A stretch of 64,000 bases of DNA. Source: Aureococcus anophagefferens (Eukaryota > Sar > Pelagophyceae > Pelagomonadales > Pelagomonadaceae). Positions 1 through 9,902 of the stretch are shown here, in pieces. The translations under genes and the position numbers were made by a program. Within the stretch, counting starts at the first letter, position 1; every line of letters starts with the position of its first letter. The stretch covers positions 127,211 to 191,210 of the forward strand of contig NW_008705569.1 in NCBI RefSeq assembly GCF_000186865.1, given 5' to 3'. The notes below the pieces were generated by a model. The model saw nothing but the letters and a program-made list of their open reading frames with translations, was not told where the DNA came from and ran no database searches.

Positions 1-106
1 CGCGGGCCGCGTCCCCGGTGGGCGCGTGGCGGTGCGCGCGTCGCCGTGAGAAGGAGACCGTCGGAGCACAGCCGTCGGCGGCCGCGGCTCGTGAAGCGCC
101 GCGACC

Positions 107-2654
107 ATGGTGCGCCTCGAGCTCGTCGAGAAGCGCGCGCACGACCAGATCGCGACGTGCGCGACCTGGGCCCCGACGAACGTGCTCTACTCCTGCTCCG
201 ACGACAAGGACATCCTCAAATGGGGCGTCGACGGCGAATCCGCGGGCAAATGCGCGCAGCTCGACACGTACCCGACGTCCATCGCCTGGATGCCGAACAT
301 CGGCAAGGGCGCGTCGGACGTTTTCGCCCTGTCCTGCGCCGACGGCACGCTGCGCCTCATGACCGGCGGCGGCCGCGAGGAGAAGAAGGTCGCCGCGCAC
401 CACGGCGCCGCGCTGCGCGTCGTCTGGAACTTCGAGGGCAGCGCGCTCTACAGCGCGGGCGAGGACGGCGAGATCAAGGTCTGGAGCAAGTCGGGCAATC
501 TAAGATCGACCCTCGTCAAGAAGGACCACCCCATCTACAGCTTCGCGACGGGCCCCGGCGGCGACCAGGTCGCGTTCGTGTGCGAGCGCAAGATCCACGT
601 CGAGCCCGTGGGCGAGCGCAAGAACTCGACGAGCTGGGTCGCCCACGACCAGGTCGTGCTGGCCCTCGACTGGAACCACGTCACGGGTTTGCTGGTGTCC
701 GGCGCGGAGGACTGCAAGTACAAGGTCTGGGACCACTTTGGCCGCCAGCTCTACCAGTCGCAGCCCTTCGCGCACGTCATCACGGCCGTCGCCTGGAGCC
801 CCAACGGCGCCTACTTCGCCGTGGGCGCCTACAACATGCTGCGCCTCTGCGACAAGACGGGCTGGAGCTGCTGCCGCGAGCGGCCCAACTCGGGCTCCAT
901 CCTGTGTGGAAATCAACCAGTGAGCTGGGACGTCGGGGCCAAACTTCAGAATTCTCTAGCTCGGTCAAATCGAAGTCGATTCGGCTGATTTTTGGACGAA
1001 TCGATTGCTCTCAGCGAGTTCTCGAAGCACGGCGGAAGTGCTCGTGTCAAAGCATTCGAATACGCGCACATTGAAGTCGGGTTGAAGATTTGATTTCCAC
1101 GCAGGCTCCGTCATGGACCTCGCGTGGACGTCCGACGGCACGCAGCTCGTCGGCGCGGGCGGCAACGGGTCCGTCGTCTTCGGCAACCTCGTGGAGCGCA
1201 AGCAGGAGTGGAACAACTACGAGGCGACGCTCGTGGGCCAGCGCCAGATCCAGGTCCAGGACGTGCTCAACGAGACGTACGAGTCGCTCGACTTCAACCG
1301 CGACCGCGTCGTCGAGATGGCGCTGGGCTACGGCTACCTCGTCGTGTCGACGACGACGCAGTGCTTCGTCTACAGCGTGTCGAACTTCAACACGCCCTAC
1401 ATCTTCGACTCGCCCGAGACCGTGAGCCTCATCGAGCTCGCGGAGAAGTTCTTCCTCGTGCTCACGCCCAGCGCGATCACGGTCTACTCCTACGACGGCC
1501 GCAAGGTGAGCCAGCCCCGCTTCCACGGCCTGCGCACGGAGTCGCTCTCCGCGAGCTCGCTGTCGCTCGCGGCGGACTGCGTCGCCGTCATCGACCCGAG
1601 CGACCGGAAGCAGGTCCGCTGCTGCGACGTGTTGACGGGCAAGCCCATGGGCGACCCCATCGCCCACAAGGCCGAGGTCGTCTACGTGGCCCTGAACCAG
1701 ACGCCCGTCACCTCGGGCTCCGTCGAGCGCCAGCTCATCGTCATCGACCGCAACGCGGAGCTCTTCTTGTATCTGGTGTCCACGGGCAAGAGCTACAAGC
1801 TCCACACGCAGGTCGACACGGCGGCCTGGAACGCGACGTCGGAGTCGCTCTGCGCCATCGCCGACGGCCGGCTGTTGGTGTGGTGCTACCCGGCCATCGC
1901 GTTCACGGACCGCGACCTGCTGCCGAGGACGCTGACGACGAAGGACGGCGCGGAGTTCGGCAAGCTGTCGACGATCGTGTCCTTCAACGCGTCGCGCATC
2001 ACCGTGCGCCGCGCCGACGGCGCCGTCGTCTCCGCGGCCGTCGCGCCCTACGCGGCGCTGCTCTACACGTTCGGCGCGGCCGCGCGCTGGGACGAGTCGA
2101 TGCGGCTCTGCCGCTTCGTCGAGGACGAGGGCTGCTGGTGCATGCTCGCGGCCATGGCCATCAACGCGCGCAATTTGGACGTCGCGGAGATCGCGCTCGC
2201 GGCCGTCGAGGAGGTCGACAAGCTCCAGTACGTGCTCTACATGAAGAAGATCCCCTGCCCGGAGGCGCAGTCCGCGGAGCTCGCGCTCTACAAGCGGCGG
2301 CCCGACGACGCGGAGCGCATCCTCCTCCAGGCGACGCCGCCGCTGCTCTACCGCGCGATCAAGATGAACATCCGCCTCTTCCGCTGGGACCGCGCGCTCG
2401 AGATCGCCGTCAAGCACCGGTCCCACGTCGACACGGTGCTCGCCTACCGCGCGAAGCACCTCGAGGCCTTCAAGAAGACGGAGACCGACGAGCGCTTCAA
2501 GCAGCTCGCGTCGTCCGTCCAGTGGAGCTGGGACGAGGTCAAGGCGAAGAAGGACCTCGAGAAGCGCGAGGAGGCCGCGCGCCACGGCAAGTCCTACGAG
2601 CCGTCCTCGTCGTCGTCCGCGCCCCGCGACGAGGGCAAGGACGACCACAAGTGA
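107..2654 (+). CDS. IFT80: Intraflagellar transport protein IFT80
   Basis: Subunit of the IFT-B complex, which carries cargo along the ciliary axoneme. The 778-aa product (human about 777) follows the family throughout: N-terminal WD40 repeats with YSCSDD near residue 25, GEDGEIKVWSKSGNLRSTL near 120 and AEDCKYKVWD near 205, then a second propeller and a helical C-terminus (ALEIAVKHRSHVDTVLAYR). Two exons, 107-893 and 1105-2654. The 211-bp intron is a family A introner plus its target duplication with a GC donor, and splicing at 894/1104 gives NSGSVMDLAW, the same length as the family's NTGSIFNIAW. The ATG lies in a good context (gcgaccATGG). With DNAAF6 it implies that the organism has, or recently had, a cilium. 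Identity is very secure. Confidence 0.95.
902..1104 (+). mobile_element. Introner family A, copy A1 (in IFT80)
   Basis: A 203-bp non-autonomous element with terminal inverted repeats, CTGTGTGGAAATCAA at the left and a copy ending ...GATTTCCACGCAG at the right. It is flanked by an 8-bp duplication, gctccatc (894-901) and gctccgtc (1105-1112). The intron is 894-1104: the GC of the upstream duplication is the donor and the terminal CAG of the element is the acceptor. It shares length, ends and core (TTCGGCTGATTTTTGGACGA) with the elements at 11351 and 45516. It has no coding capacity, so any transposase acts in trans. Confidence 0.93.
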
Positions 2655-2748
2655 GCCGCCGCCTCGATAGCCCAGTCGACGCGCGCGATCCACGTTCCCG
2701 CGCGCGCCCGTAGTAACCCGCCACTCCCTTTTCCGTAGGTAGCCCTCC

Positions 2749-3234
2749 TTACGGCGGCAGCCAGAGCCGCGCGGTTCCCGCGACGGCGGCGGCGCCGTCG
2801 TCCAAAACAACGCTCGTATCACACTCGACAAAGTCGCCGCGGCGCCGCGCGGACGTGACCTTGGTGACGACGATGGTCGCCGTGACCAATTCGGCCACGG
2901 GCACGGGCCGGAGGAAGTCGAGCGTCTGCGCTCGGTAGACGCTCCCCGGCCACTCGCCGGCGAAGAGCGCGGGGAAGAGCGACGCCAGGAGCACGCCGTG
3001 GACGATGGGCGCTGCGAAGTGGTCGCTCGGTTCCCGGTGGATCGCGTTGTCGTCGCCCGTGAGCCGCGCGAAGGCCGCGACGTCGTCGGCGTCGAAGCGG
3101 CGCGAGGTCGTGAGCGCGGCGCCGACCGTCGGTCGCTTTGCGGTCGTCGAGAGCTGGTGCGATCGATGCGGTACTCGCTGGAGGCAGCGACGCGCGACGC
3201 GCGCTGCGGTCAGAGAGCTTGGAGCGGATGCCAT
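2749..3234 (-). CDS. MaoC-like hotdog dehydratase, probably mitochondrial
   Basis: 161-aa protein with an Arg/Ser-rich N-terminus (residues 1-35) that resembles a mitochondrial presequence, followed by one hotdog domain. The hydratase-2 motif is visible as FARLTGDDNAIHRE near residue 60, with the catalytic Asp and His, and is followed by a small helix IVHGVLLASLFPALF. This family dehydrates (R)-3-hydroxyacyl-CoA or 3-hydroxyacyl-ACP, and in mitochondria it serves type II fatty acid synthesis (HTD2-like). Single exon. It converges on IFT80 with a 94-bp gap and is divergent from the sulfatase, about 65 bp from ATG to ATG. The substrate is not determined by the sequence. Confidence 0.8.
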   Translation of the reverse strand: MASAPSSLTAARVARRCLQRVPHRSHQLSTTAKRPTVGAALTTSRRFDADDVAAFARLTGDDNAIHREPSDHFAAPIVHGVLLASLFPALFAGEWPGSVYRAQTLDFLRPVPVAELVTATIVVTKVTSARRRGDFVECDTSVVLDDGAAAVAGTARLWLPP

Positions 3235-3298
3235 AGCTTGTTCACTCCACGAGCACCGCTCTTTCCCTGCAACTTACTCGATTCTTCTCGAGGTCACG

Positions 3299-4878
3299 AT
3301 GAGGGCTGCGAACTTGGGCCCCAGCTTCGCCTCGCGATGCTCGTGGAAGCGCGCGCTTTTGCTCTCGATGCTCGTCTCGGCCAGAGCCGCGAAGAAGCCC
3401 CCAAACATCGTCTGGATCATGGCCGACGACATGGGCTTCGGCGAGGTGGGCAGCTTCCCCGCGACGTCGGCCGTCGGGCGCATCCGGACGCCCCACCTCG
3501 ACCAATTGGCCGACTCGGGCCTCAAGTTCTCGCGGGCCTACGCGGGCTACACGGTCTGCGCGCCGTCGCGGACGACGCTCATGACGGGCGTCCACTCGGG
3601 CCACTTCCAGGCCCGCGGCTTCAGCGGCCAGAGCATCGCGCCGAACCAGGCGACGACGGTCGCCGACGTGCTCAAGGCCGCGGGCTACGCGACGGCGCTC
3701 TTCGGCAAGGCCGCGCCCCTCAGCGACCCGCTGCGCAGCGGCTTCGACGCCTTCGTCGGCCAGGTCGACCAGGGCGCGTGCCACGACATGTACCCCGCGG
3801 CCGTCGACTCCGGCGCGAAGCCAAATTTGACGCTCGCGCCGTCGGACCTCGGCGAGAACCCGGGCTGGGGCGACGTCGCGCTCGGCAACGCCAACGCGTC
3901 GCGGGACGCCTGCATGGCGCACCCCGATCGCTACAACTACACGACGGACGTCTTCCACGGCGCGGCCATGGCCTGGCTCCGCGAGAACCGCGCGGAGCCC
4001 TTCTTCCTCTACCTGTCCTTCACGACGCCCCACGCGGGCGGCTGGACGGCGAACAAGGCCGCGCGTCGCGCGGCGTCTCCGACGATGCCTCTCGTGTCAT
4101 GTCCCGCCCGCAGGAGGACGGCAACCCGACGCCGACGACGTTCGCGTACGATCGCTCGGGATCGTGGCCCGACGTGGAGCGCGTCCACGCGGGCGCCATC
4201 ACCTACCTCGACGCGCGCATCGGCGAGCTCGTCGCCTACCTCGACGCGCACTACCCGGACACGCTCGTGCTCTTCGCGTCGGACAACGGCGCGCGCGCCG
4301 CGTCCCGGCGGCCGCGCGCGCGCCCCAGGCGTCCGACCGCAGGCGCGCACAACGAGGGCGGCCACGTCCACACGTTCTTCAACTCGACGGGCGGCCTGCG
4401 GGGCTTCAAGCGGAGCCTCTACGAGGGCGGCGTCCGGAGCCCGTCCATCGCGCGGTGGCCGGGCACCGTCGCGCCGGGCTGGAGCGACCACGAGTGGCTC
4501 TTCAGCGACTTCCTCGCGACGGCCGCGGAGCTCGCGGGCGTCTCCGACGCGCCGGCGACCGACGGCCTCTCCATCGTGCCGGAGCTGCTGGGCGAGAAGC
4601 AGCCGACGCACGACTTTCTCTACTGGACGTGGGTCGGCGACGGCTTCTCGCCGAAGCACGGCGTCATGGGCTACGCGGCGCTCCGCGGCGACTACAAAAT
4701 CGTCTACAAGAACTGCACCACGGGTAGCCCGCGCGCGACGGACCCCGTCGAGCTCTACCACCTCCCGTCGGACCCGTTCGAGGCCGCGGACGTCGCGGCC
4801 GCGCGCGCGGACGTCGTCGACGAGATCCGCGGCGCGCTCGTCGCCGCGGACCTCTCCTGCCGCTGCTACCAATGCTAA
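3299..4878 (+). CDS. Secreted arylsulfatase-type sulfatase
   Basis: Sulfatase family enzyme (alkaline-phosphatase fold) that hydrolyses sulfate esters. A hydrophobic N-terminal segment (ALLLSMLVSARA) suggests secretion. Visible motifs are NIVWIMADDMGFG for metal binding and VCAPSRTTLMTG, where Cys87 is the expected formylglycine residue of C-x-P-x-R. Later come SDNGAHNEGGH and LRGFKRSLYEGG, as in arylsulfatase and GALNS-like proteins. Three exons are inferred: 3299-4057, 4114-4288 and 4343-4878 (489 aa). Both introns are short (56 and 54 bp) with GC donors, and splicing the second restores the family motif DNGAHNEGGH. The second intron is flanked by gcgcgcgc/gcgcgcac, so it could be an old introner. 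The stop codon overlaps that of the convergent sulfatase. The polysaccharide substrate is unknown. Confidence 0.88.
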
Positions 4879-6496
4879 GGACACGCGGGGCCCGCGCATC
4901 TGAACCAGCGGACGACGCTGGACCGGAGGTCCGCGAGGAGCGCCGCGTCCGCGCCGCCGACGGCGTTGCGCAGCTGGTGGGGGTCGTCGTCGAGGAAGAA
5001 GAGCTCCTCGTGGTGCGCGGCGCCGGCGAAGTCCACGCTCCCGTCCGTGCCATTCACGAACTTCGCGTAGAGCAGGTCCCGGCGCCGTACCGCGACGAAG
5101 TTGTTGTCGCTCTGCTCGATGGGCTCGGCCATGGAGCAGTAGGGCCCGATGCCGACGTAGGCGTACTCGACGAAGACCTCGTCGCGCCAGGGCACCGTCG
5201 CGTTGCGCAGCCAGGGCGCGAAGCTCCGGCCGTCGACGTCGTCGCCGGCGTCGACGCCCGCGAGGTCGAGGAACGTCGGCGCGAGGTCGACGTTCGTCAC
5301 GAACGGCGCGTCCACGACGGCGCCCGGCCGGACGCCCGGCCCGCGCGCGACGAGGTGGACGCGCGTGTCGAAGTCGTAGACGTGGCGCTTGTCCCAGTTC
5401 AGGTTCAATTCGCCCAGCGAGTAGCCGTGGTCCGACGTGTAGAACACGAACGTGTCCTCGAGCGCGTCGCCGAGCGCGTCGAAGATGCCGGCCACGAGAT
5501 CGTCGACGGACATGAGCGTGCGCCAGCGGTCCTTGAAGTCGTCGTCGATGCAACTGGCCACGTCGTCCGTGATCGCGCCCATGGCCGCGACCGTCGGGTG
5601 GTGCAGCCGCCGCGCGGCCTTGGAGAGGTTGAACGACGGCGGCCGCGGCGCGCCCGCCGGCCAGGCGTCGTCCCAGGCGTCGGCGTACCAGGCCGCCGGC
5701 TGGAAGGGGTCGTGCGCCGCCTTGGGCGCGACGTAGGCCAGGAACGGCGCGGCGCCCGCCTTCACTGATTCGATCCACGCCGCGGAATAGTTGCCCACGA
5801 CGCTCGTCGTGTAGGCGTCCGCCGGCGCGTCGTAGGTGCCGTCGTCGAGACCGTCGACATTTTTCACGGCGAAGGACGGACCGAAGTAGTGCCCGCCGCC
5901 GTTCGCGAGGTAGGCGTCGAAGGCTTCGGGGATCGGCGCGCCGGAGCACTCGTCGCCGCAGTCGCCGGGGCAGAAGTTTAAATACTTGCCGAACATGCCT
6001 ACGAGGTGCGTCGGTGACGCCTTTTCGTTTTCCCGGTCAAAATCTGGAAAATCGTGACGGCAGCAGGACGCTGGAACATGCCCGTGGCGTAGCCGGCGCG
6101 CTTGAGCTTGGCCGCGAAGCTCGCGTCGTGGACCTTGTCCTCCTCGACGTGCATGCAACACGCGCCGCCGGTGACGGGGTCGAAGCCGTCGTAGGGCGTC
6201 GTGCAGACGCCCGGCGTCTTCAGGTTGTGGAGGTATCGGCCCGTTAAAGTTTCCGCGCGGCTCGGGCAGCAGACGGGCGTGTGGACGAAGCTGCTCGTGA
6301 AGAGGGCGCCGCCGTCGACCAAGAGCTTCTGGGTTTGGGGCATGGGCGTCGCGCCGCTTGTCGTCGGGAAGCTGCCGCCGAGCACTTGGTCTTGATCATC
6401 GGTAAGGATGAAGACGATGTTGTTCGGTGTGTTCGGTGCGTTCGGTGCGCATTCCGCTGTCGCGAGCAGTAGGAATACCCAAGATGAGGCTGCCAT
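4875..6496 (-). CDS. Secreted sulfatase, N-acetylglucosamine-6-sulfatase/SULF-like
   Basis: A second sulfatase, of a different subfamily from its neighbour. It has a signal peptide (SSWVFLLLATAECAP), then NNIVFILTDDQD (metal site) and TPVCCPSRAETLTGRYLHN with Cys76 as the formylglycine residue, resembling glucosamine-6-sulfatase and extracellular SULF enzymes. Further motifs include YTSDHGYSLGE and KRHVYDFDTRVHL. Two exons on the minus strand, 6496-6082 and 5998-4875 (512 aa), are separated by an 83-bp family C introner intron, and exact removal gives ATGMFGKYLNF. The gene is convergent with the first sulfatase and the two share four bases (ctaa) that hold both stop codons. Two adjacent sulfatases suggest use of sulfated polysaccharide as a sulfur or carbon source. 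Confidence 0.88.
5999..6073 (-). mobile_element. Introner family C, copy C1 (in sulfatase)
   Basis: A 75-bp element beginning CAGCGTCCTG and ending CGTCACCGACGCACCTCGTAG (split for reading: CGTCACCGACGC then ACCTCGTAG) in the sense of the gene. It is flanked by a perfect 8-bp duplication, gcatgttc in gene sense (plus-strand gaacatgc at 5991-5998 and 6074-6081). The intron is 5999-6081, with a GC donor from the duplication and a TAG acceptor from the element. Confidence 0.9.
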
Positions 6497-6595
6497 CGAT
6501 CGAGAGCGTTCAACGAATTTGTTTGCCTGGGTAAACTTTGGCTCAGGCCCGGCTTATGAGCTGCAGCCCCACGCCCCTCGTTCCGCGCTGCAGAC

Positions 6596-7354
6596 ATGGA
6601 CACACCGCTTGTAGATGTATATTTCGGGCAGGCCGCCGAGGGCGGAGACGTCGATGAGATGCGTGAGCTCCGGGCGCAGGGGGCGGACGTGAACTCCGGG
6701 AGCGGGTACCCTCTGAGAAATGCTGTGCTGAAAGATCGCACAGCAGCCGTGCAGTACTTGCTCGACGAAGGGGCTGACGTCAACGTGAGAGCTGTCGAAG
6801 CATACACCCTGCTCCACTTGGCTGCATTTAATGCCAACAGCGAGATCATGGGCCTTTTGCTCGCGGCCGGCGCGGACGTGCACGCGACTGCCGAAAATGG
6901 GAAAACTCCCCTGTACGTTTTGCCCACGGGTTCCCATTTGCTTCGTAGGAATCGGAAGCAATGCGCGGAGCTACTCCTATCGCGCGGGGCGCGCATCGAC
7001 GATGCAAACAGAAATAATTCATGGACGCCCCTGAAGTGTGCAATTTATTTCGGGCGCCGCGAGGTGATCAAGATCTTTCTCCGCGCCGGCGCGCGAGAGA
7101 TCCCCACCGCGGATCTTCCGCTGCGCCGCGACCCCTTCAATGCATCCCCCTTCGCGCCCCCCTTGAACGAATCCGCCCTCGACCTGATCGCCACGATCCG
7201 CGCCGCCGGCGGCTGGCCAGAGTACGTCAACGCGCACCGCCGCGTGCTCGCGAGCTTCGTCTCCAAGCTCAGCGCAAAGAACGCCGCCCGGCCCATCCCC
7301 CTCGACGCCGCGAGCCACGTCGTCGCGTTCTGGTGTCCTCCGGGAGGCTATTAA
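6596..7354 (+). CDS. Ankyrin-repeat protein
   Basis: 252-aa protein of ankyrin repeats. The clearest are LLDEGADVNVRAVEAYTLLHLAAFNANSEIMGLLLAAGADV (about residues 57-97, in two stretches) and LLSRGARIDDANRNNSWTPLKCAIYFGRREVIKIFL (about 128-163). The C-terminus ends FWCPPGGY. Ankyrin repeats bind proteins and no catalytic domain is seen. Third positions are less GC-rich than in neighbouring genes, with AT-containing codons in the first half, so this may be a rapidly evolving member of an expanded family or a recent arrival. Single exon; it ends 20 bp before the stop of the convergent gene. Confidence 0.8.
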   Translation: MDTPLVDVYFGQAAEGGDVDEMRELRAQGADVNSGSGYPLRNAVLKDRTAAVQYLLDEGADVNVRAVEAYTLLHLAAFNANSEIMGLLLAAGADVHATAENGKTPLYVLPTGSHLLRRNRKQCAELLLSRGARIDDANRNNSWTPLKCAIYFGRREVIKIFLRAGAREIPTADLPLRRDPFNASPFAPPLNESALDLIATIRAAGGWPEYVNAHRRVLASFVSKLSAKNAARPIPLDAASHVVAFWCPPGGY

Positions 7355-7374
7355 TCGAACGAAAGACGGGCGCC

Positions 7375-8388
7375 CTAGGAAGGGCGCTGCGCCCGCCCCG
7401 TGTTTCCGGCCGCGGAGCCCGTCGGCTTCTTGGCCTCGTAGCCCTTGCCGACGCCGCCCTTGGCGTGGTCCCGGTAGTCCTTGATGAGGTTGCCGAGCGT
7501 CGTCGGCGGCAGGGGCGACTTGGCGGCGAGGAAGCCCGCGTCCTTGGGCTTGAGGGGCTCCGCGGGCTTCTTCGCGAGGTGCTCCGACGCGGCCGCCGGC
7601 GCGGCCAGGTCCGACGGCTGGGCCTCGAGGCCCGGCGTCGCCTCCCAGGCGGACACCTTCGCGTCGTCGGCGTCGTCGGCGAGGAACCAGCGCAGGCTCC
7701 CCGGCCGCTTGCCGCCGATGGGCAGGTGCAGTTCGCGCGCGGACCACTCGACGAGGTCGATCTGGAGGCTCAGCGCGTCGGCGGCGCCCGCGGGCGACGC
7801 GACGCGGCCGACGAAGAAGTCGCGGTCCAGGCCGTCGGCGCGCACCCAGACCTGGGCCGGCGCCGCGCCGCCGGCGACGAGCGCCGCGTAGCGGTCCGCC
7901 TGGGCGTCGAGCGGCTTCCGCCCCGCGGGCACGTACTCGGACCGGTCGGCCTCCGGGTCCTCGACGGCGAAGCCCGACCCCGTGGGCACGTGCACGGCGA
8001 CGACGGGCGCCTCGGCGACGGACGGCGGCGCGCCCGTGCGCCACTCGCGCAGGCCGTCGTCGAGGTAGACGTCGAAGACGTCCGCGAGTTCCGCGCGCAG
8101 CTCGTCGGCGTTGTCGTAGTTGCGGTCCCGCTTCGCGATCATGCGCAGCGCGATCATGTCGCTGATGTCGCTGAGCTCCTCCTCCGCAAAGGCCGCGCCG
8201 TCGTCGTCGGCGCAGCGATCGTAGTCGTGGTGCAGCACGATGCCGTCGGCGTCGGCGTCGTCGTCGTACTCGACGGCGAAGCCCGTCGCGTACTTCGGGG
8301 CGATGTGCGCGCGGCGCGTGACGGTCTGCGGGACGAGCAGGGCCAGGGAGGCCGGTAGCGCCAGCAATGCGACGCGGAAGCCGCCCAT
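7375..8388 (-). CDS. Predicted plastid or secretory-route protein with a Cys-tRNA-synthetase-like helix
   Basis: 337-aa protein that starts at the first in-frame ATG, giving a hydrophobic leader MGGFRVALLALPASLALLVP. Around residues 95-135 lies IAKRDRNYDNADELRAELAD followed by VYLDDGLREW, the helical pattern also seen at the C-terminal end of cysteinyl-tRNA synthetases and in some plastid proteins of algae. The rest is Ala/Pro/Lys-rich with no recognised domain; the C-terminal 60 residues are basic and probably disordered. No catalytic assignment is made. The leader suggests entry into the ER, as for complex-plastid preproteins. Nearest upstream neighbour in the same direction is the VTT-domain gene. 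Confidence 0.65.
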   Translation of the reverse strand: MGGFRVALLALPASLALLVPQTVTRRAHIAPKYATGFAVEYDDDADADGIVLHHDYDRCADDDGAAFAEEELSDISDMIALRMIAKRDRNYDNADELRAELADVFDVYLDDGLREWRTGAPPSVAEAPVVAVHVPTGSGFAVEDPEADRSEYVPAGRKPLDAQADRYAALVAGGAAPAQVWVRADGLDRDFFVGRVASPAGAADALSLQIDLVEWSARELHLPIGGKRPGSLRWFLADDADDAKVSAWEATPGLEAQPSDLAAPAAASEHLAKKPAEPLKPKDAGFLAAKSPLPPTTLGNLIKDYRDHAKGGVGKGYEAKKPTGSAAGNTGRAQRPS

Positions 8389-8655
8389 GCTGGAAAACTC
8401 GCCCTTCACCACACTTCAACTACAACCACTCATGTTGACGCACACAGCCGCGCCGCCGTCCTCTCGAGCTCCCGACGATGCGCCACGACGCTCGCTTACT
8501 TCAGACGACGAGAAGATTAGCGCCGAGGCTGATTCGCGGAGCGCGTCGGACCCGCCGCCGCGGCGAGCGCCCGCAAGCCTGAGCTCGAACTTGAAAACAA
8601 GGAGTTCACTCACAGCTTTAGCTTTCTTGCGCGGGCGTGCCCTGAAAGGCGCGCC

Positions 8656-9618
8656 CTAGGCGTCCTCCTTGACGATGCCCGAGCTCTCCTCGAGGGCCGC
8701 GGTGGCGACCTCCGTGACCTTGACGGCGATGAACGCGCCGACGCTGAGGAAGCCCGCGTAGAAGTACCACGGAAACGGCGCGCCGCCGCCGTCGTCCGGC
8801 GCCGCGGTGACGAGGCTCGCGACCTCGCCCGAGTAGACGTAGAGGAACGTGCCCGGCGCGAAGCCCAGCAGCGTCGCGGCGAGGTAGGGCCCGAACTCCA
8901 CCGCCGTGAGGCCGTAGAAGTAGTTGGACAGCGCGAAGGGGAAGATGGGGCTGAGCCGCAGGAGGAGGATGATTTTGAAGCCCTCGGCGGCGACGGCGCG
9001 GTCGATGGCCTGGAACTGCTCCGACTCCGCCGCGATGCCCTCGACCCACTTGCGGAGCAGCGACCGGCCGATGAGAAACGACGCGCCCGCGGCGATCGTC
9101 GCCGAGAAGAGCACGACGGCCGTGCCCTCGACGGCGCCGAAGAGGTAGCCCGCGGAGGCCGTGAGGGGCACGGCGGGCAGCGCGAGCACCTCCGCGAGGA
9201 CGTAGACGACGGAGAAGTAGAGCGGGCCGAGCGGGCCGAGCTTCTCGACCTCGTCCGCGACGCCGTTGATGATCTCCTTCGGGTCCACGGACGGCAGGGA
9301 CGCGAAGACCGTGTTCAGGGTGACGTCGGCGCCCTGGGACGCCGTCTCCGCGAGGAGGAAGAGCACCGCGAGCCCCGCGAACGCGTACGCGAGCGCTCCG
9401 GGCGTGAACGTCGTCCGCTCGAGCTCCTCGCGCGCGGCCAGGTCCTCGCAGGTCTCGCCGTCGCGCCGCAGGGCTCCCAGCGGCGCGGCTCGTCGTCGGC
9501 CCGCGAACGCGTGCGCCGGGCGCGCGGCGAGGGGGGCGGTGGAGCGAGCGAGTTGCCGTCGCGGCGCCTGGAAGGCGCTCGCCGCCGCCGCCGCGAGCGC
9601 GAGCGCGGCGACGCGCAT
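8656..9618 (-). CDS. Plastid-targeted VTT/DedA-TVP38-type membrane protein
   Basis: 320-aa polytopic membrane protein. From the ATG at 9618 the leader is MRVAALALAAAAASAFQAP, which carries the ASAF cleavage motif that in stramenopiles marks a signal peptide followed by a plastid transit peptide. The VTT (SNARE-associated, DedA/TVP38/TMEM64) domain follows: ALPAVPLTASAGYLFG, then a glycine-rich segment, LLLRLSPIFPFALSNYFYGL and LGFAPGTFLYVYSG, the typical R-x-x-P-x-x-P/N-x-x-G pattern. The family is linked to lipid scrambling and membrane organisation. Single exon. A longer reading from 9681 would precede the signal peptide and is unlikely. Confidence 0.85.
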   Translation of the reverse strand: MRVAALALAAAAASAFQAPRRQLARSTAPLAARPAHAFAGRRRAAPLGALRRDGETCEDLAAREELERTTFTPGALAYAFAGLAVLFLLAETASQGADVTLNTVFASLPSVDPKEIINGVADEVEKLGPLGPLYFSVVYVLAEVLALPAVPLTASAGYLFGAVEGTAVVLFSATIAAGASFLIGRSLLRKWVEGIAAESEQFQAIDRAVAAEGFKIILLLRLSPIFPFALSNYFYGLTAVEFGPYLAATLLGFAPGTFLYVYSGEVASLVTAAPDDGGGAPFPWYFYAGFLSVGAFIAVKVTEVATAALEESSGIVKEDA

Positions 9619-9902
9619 GGTGTGCGTCGAGATGCGGAGAGCTATGCGAGGTCCGCTGACCGGCGCCGGGCGCCTTCGCACGAGGCTGCGCGCTGGCTTC
9701 TGTCAGATCGACGTGCTCTCGGCTGCCGTGGCTGTCGAAGGAGTGCGCCGCGATCCTCGAGATGTTTGCAAGGCCGTGGCCGTCCTCTCGTGCGCACCTT
9801 GCGCCGTCGACGACTTCCTCGCGCGCCTCGGGACCGGACGAGCACACCTCCGAGACGCAAGGCCACGACCCTGCCATAGTCTTCTTATCCCCCGCTCCAT
9901 CG

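Noticed and set aside
902..1112. Alternative splice of family A at CTGT|G inside the element, leaving 12 extra bases (four codons) in frame
   Set aside because: It keeps frame in all three copies, but A2 has GCCG there and IFT80 would gain four residues in a conserved strand. Using the GY of the duplication restores the family length and also works for B and C.
1047..2831. Very long antisense open frame opposite IFT80, and similar ones such as 19142-22003 (+)
   Set aside because: High GC with C/G third positions makes stops rare on the opposite strand. The products are Arg/Val/Gly-rich shadows without domains, while the sense frames match known families.
4875..6496. Frameshifted pseudogenes (sulfatase, WEE1, NUP85-like, RAD21 and others)
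   Set aside because: The frame changes coincide with introns having GY...AG ends, and the joined sequences match conserved motifs.
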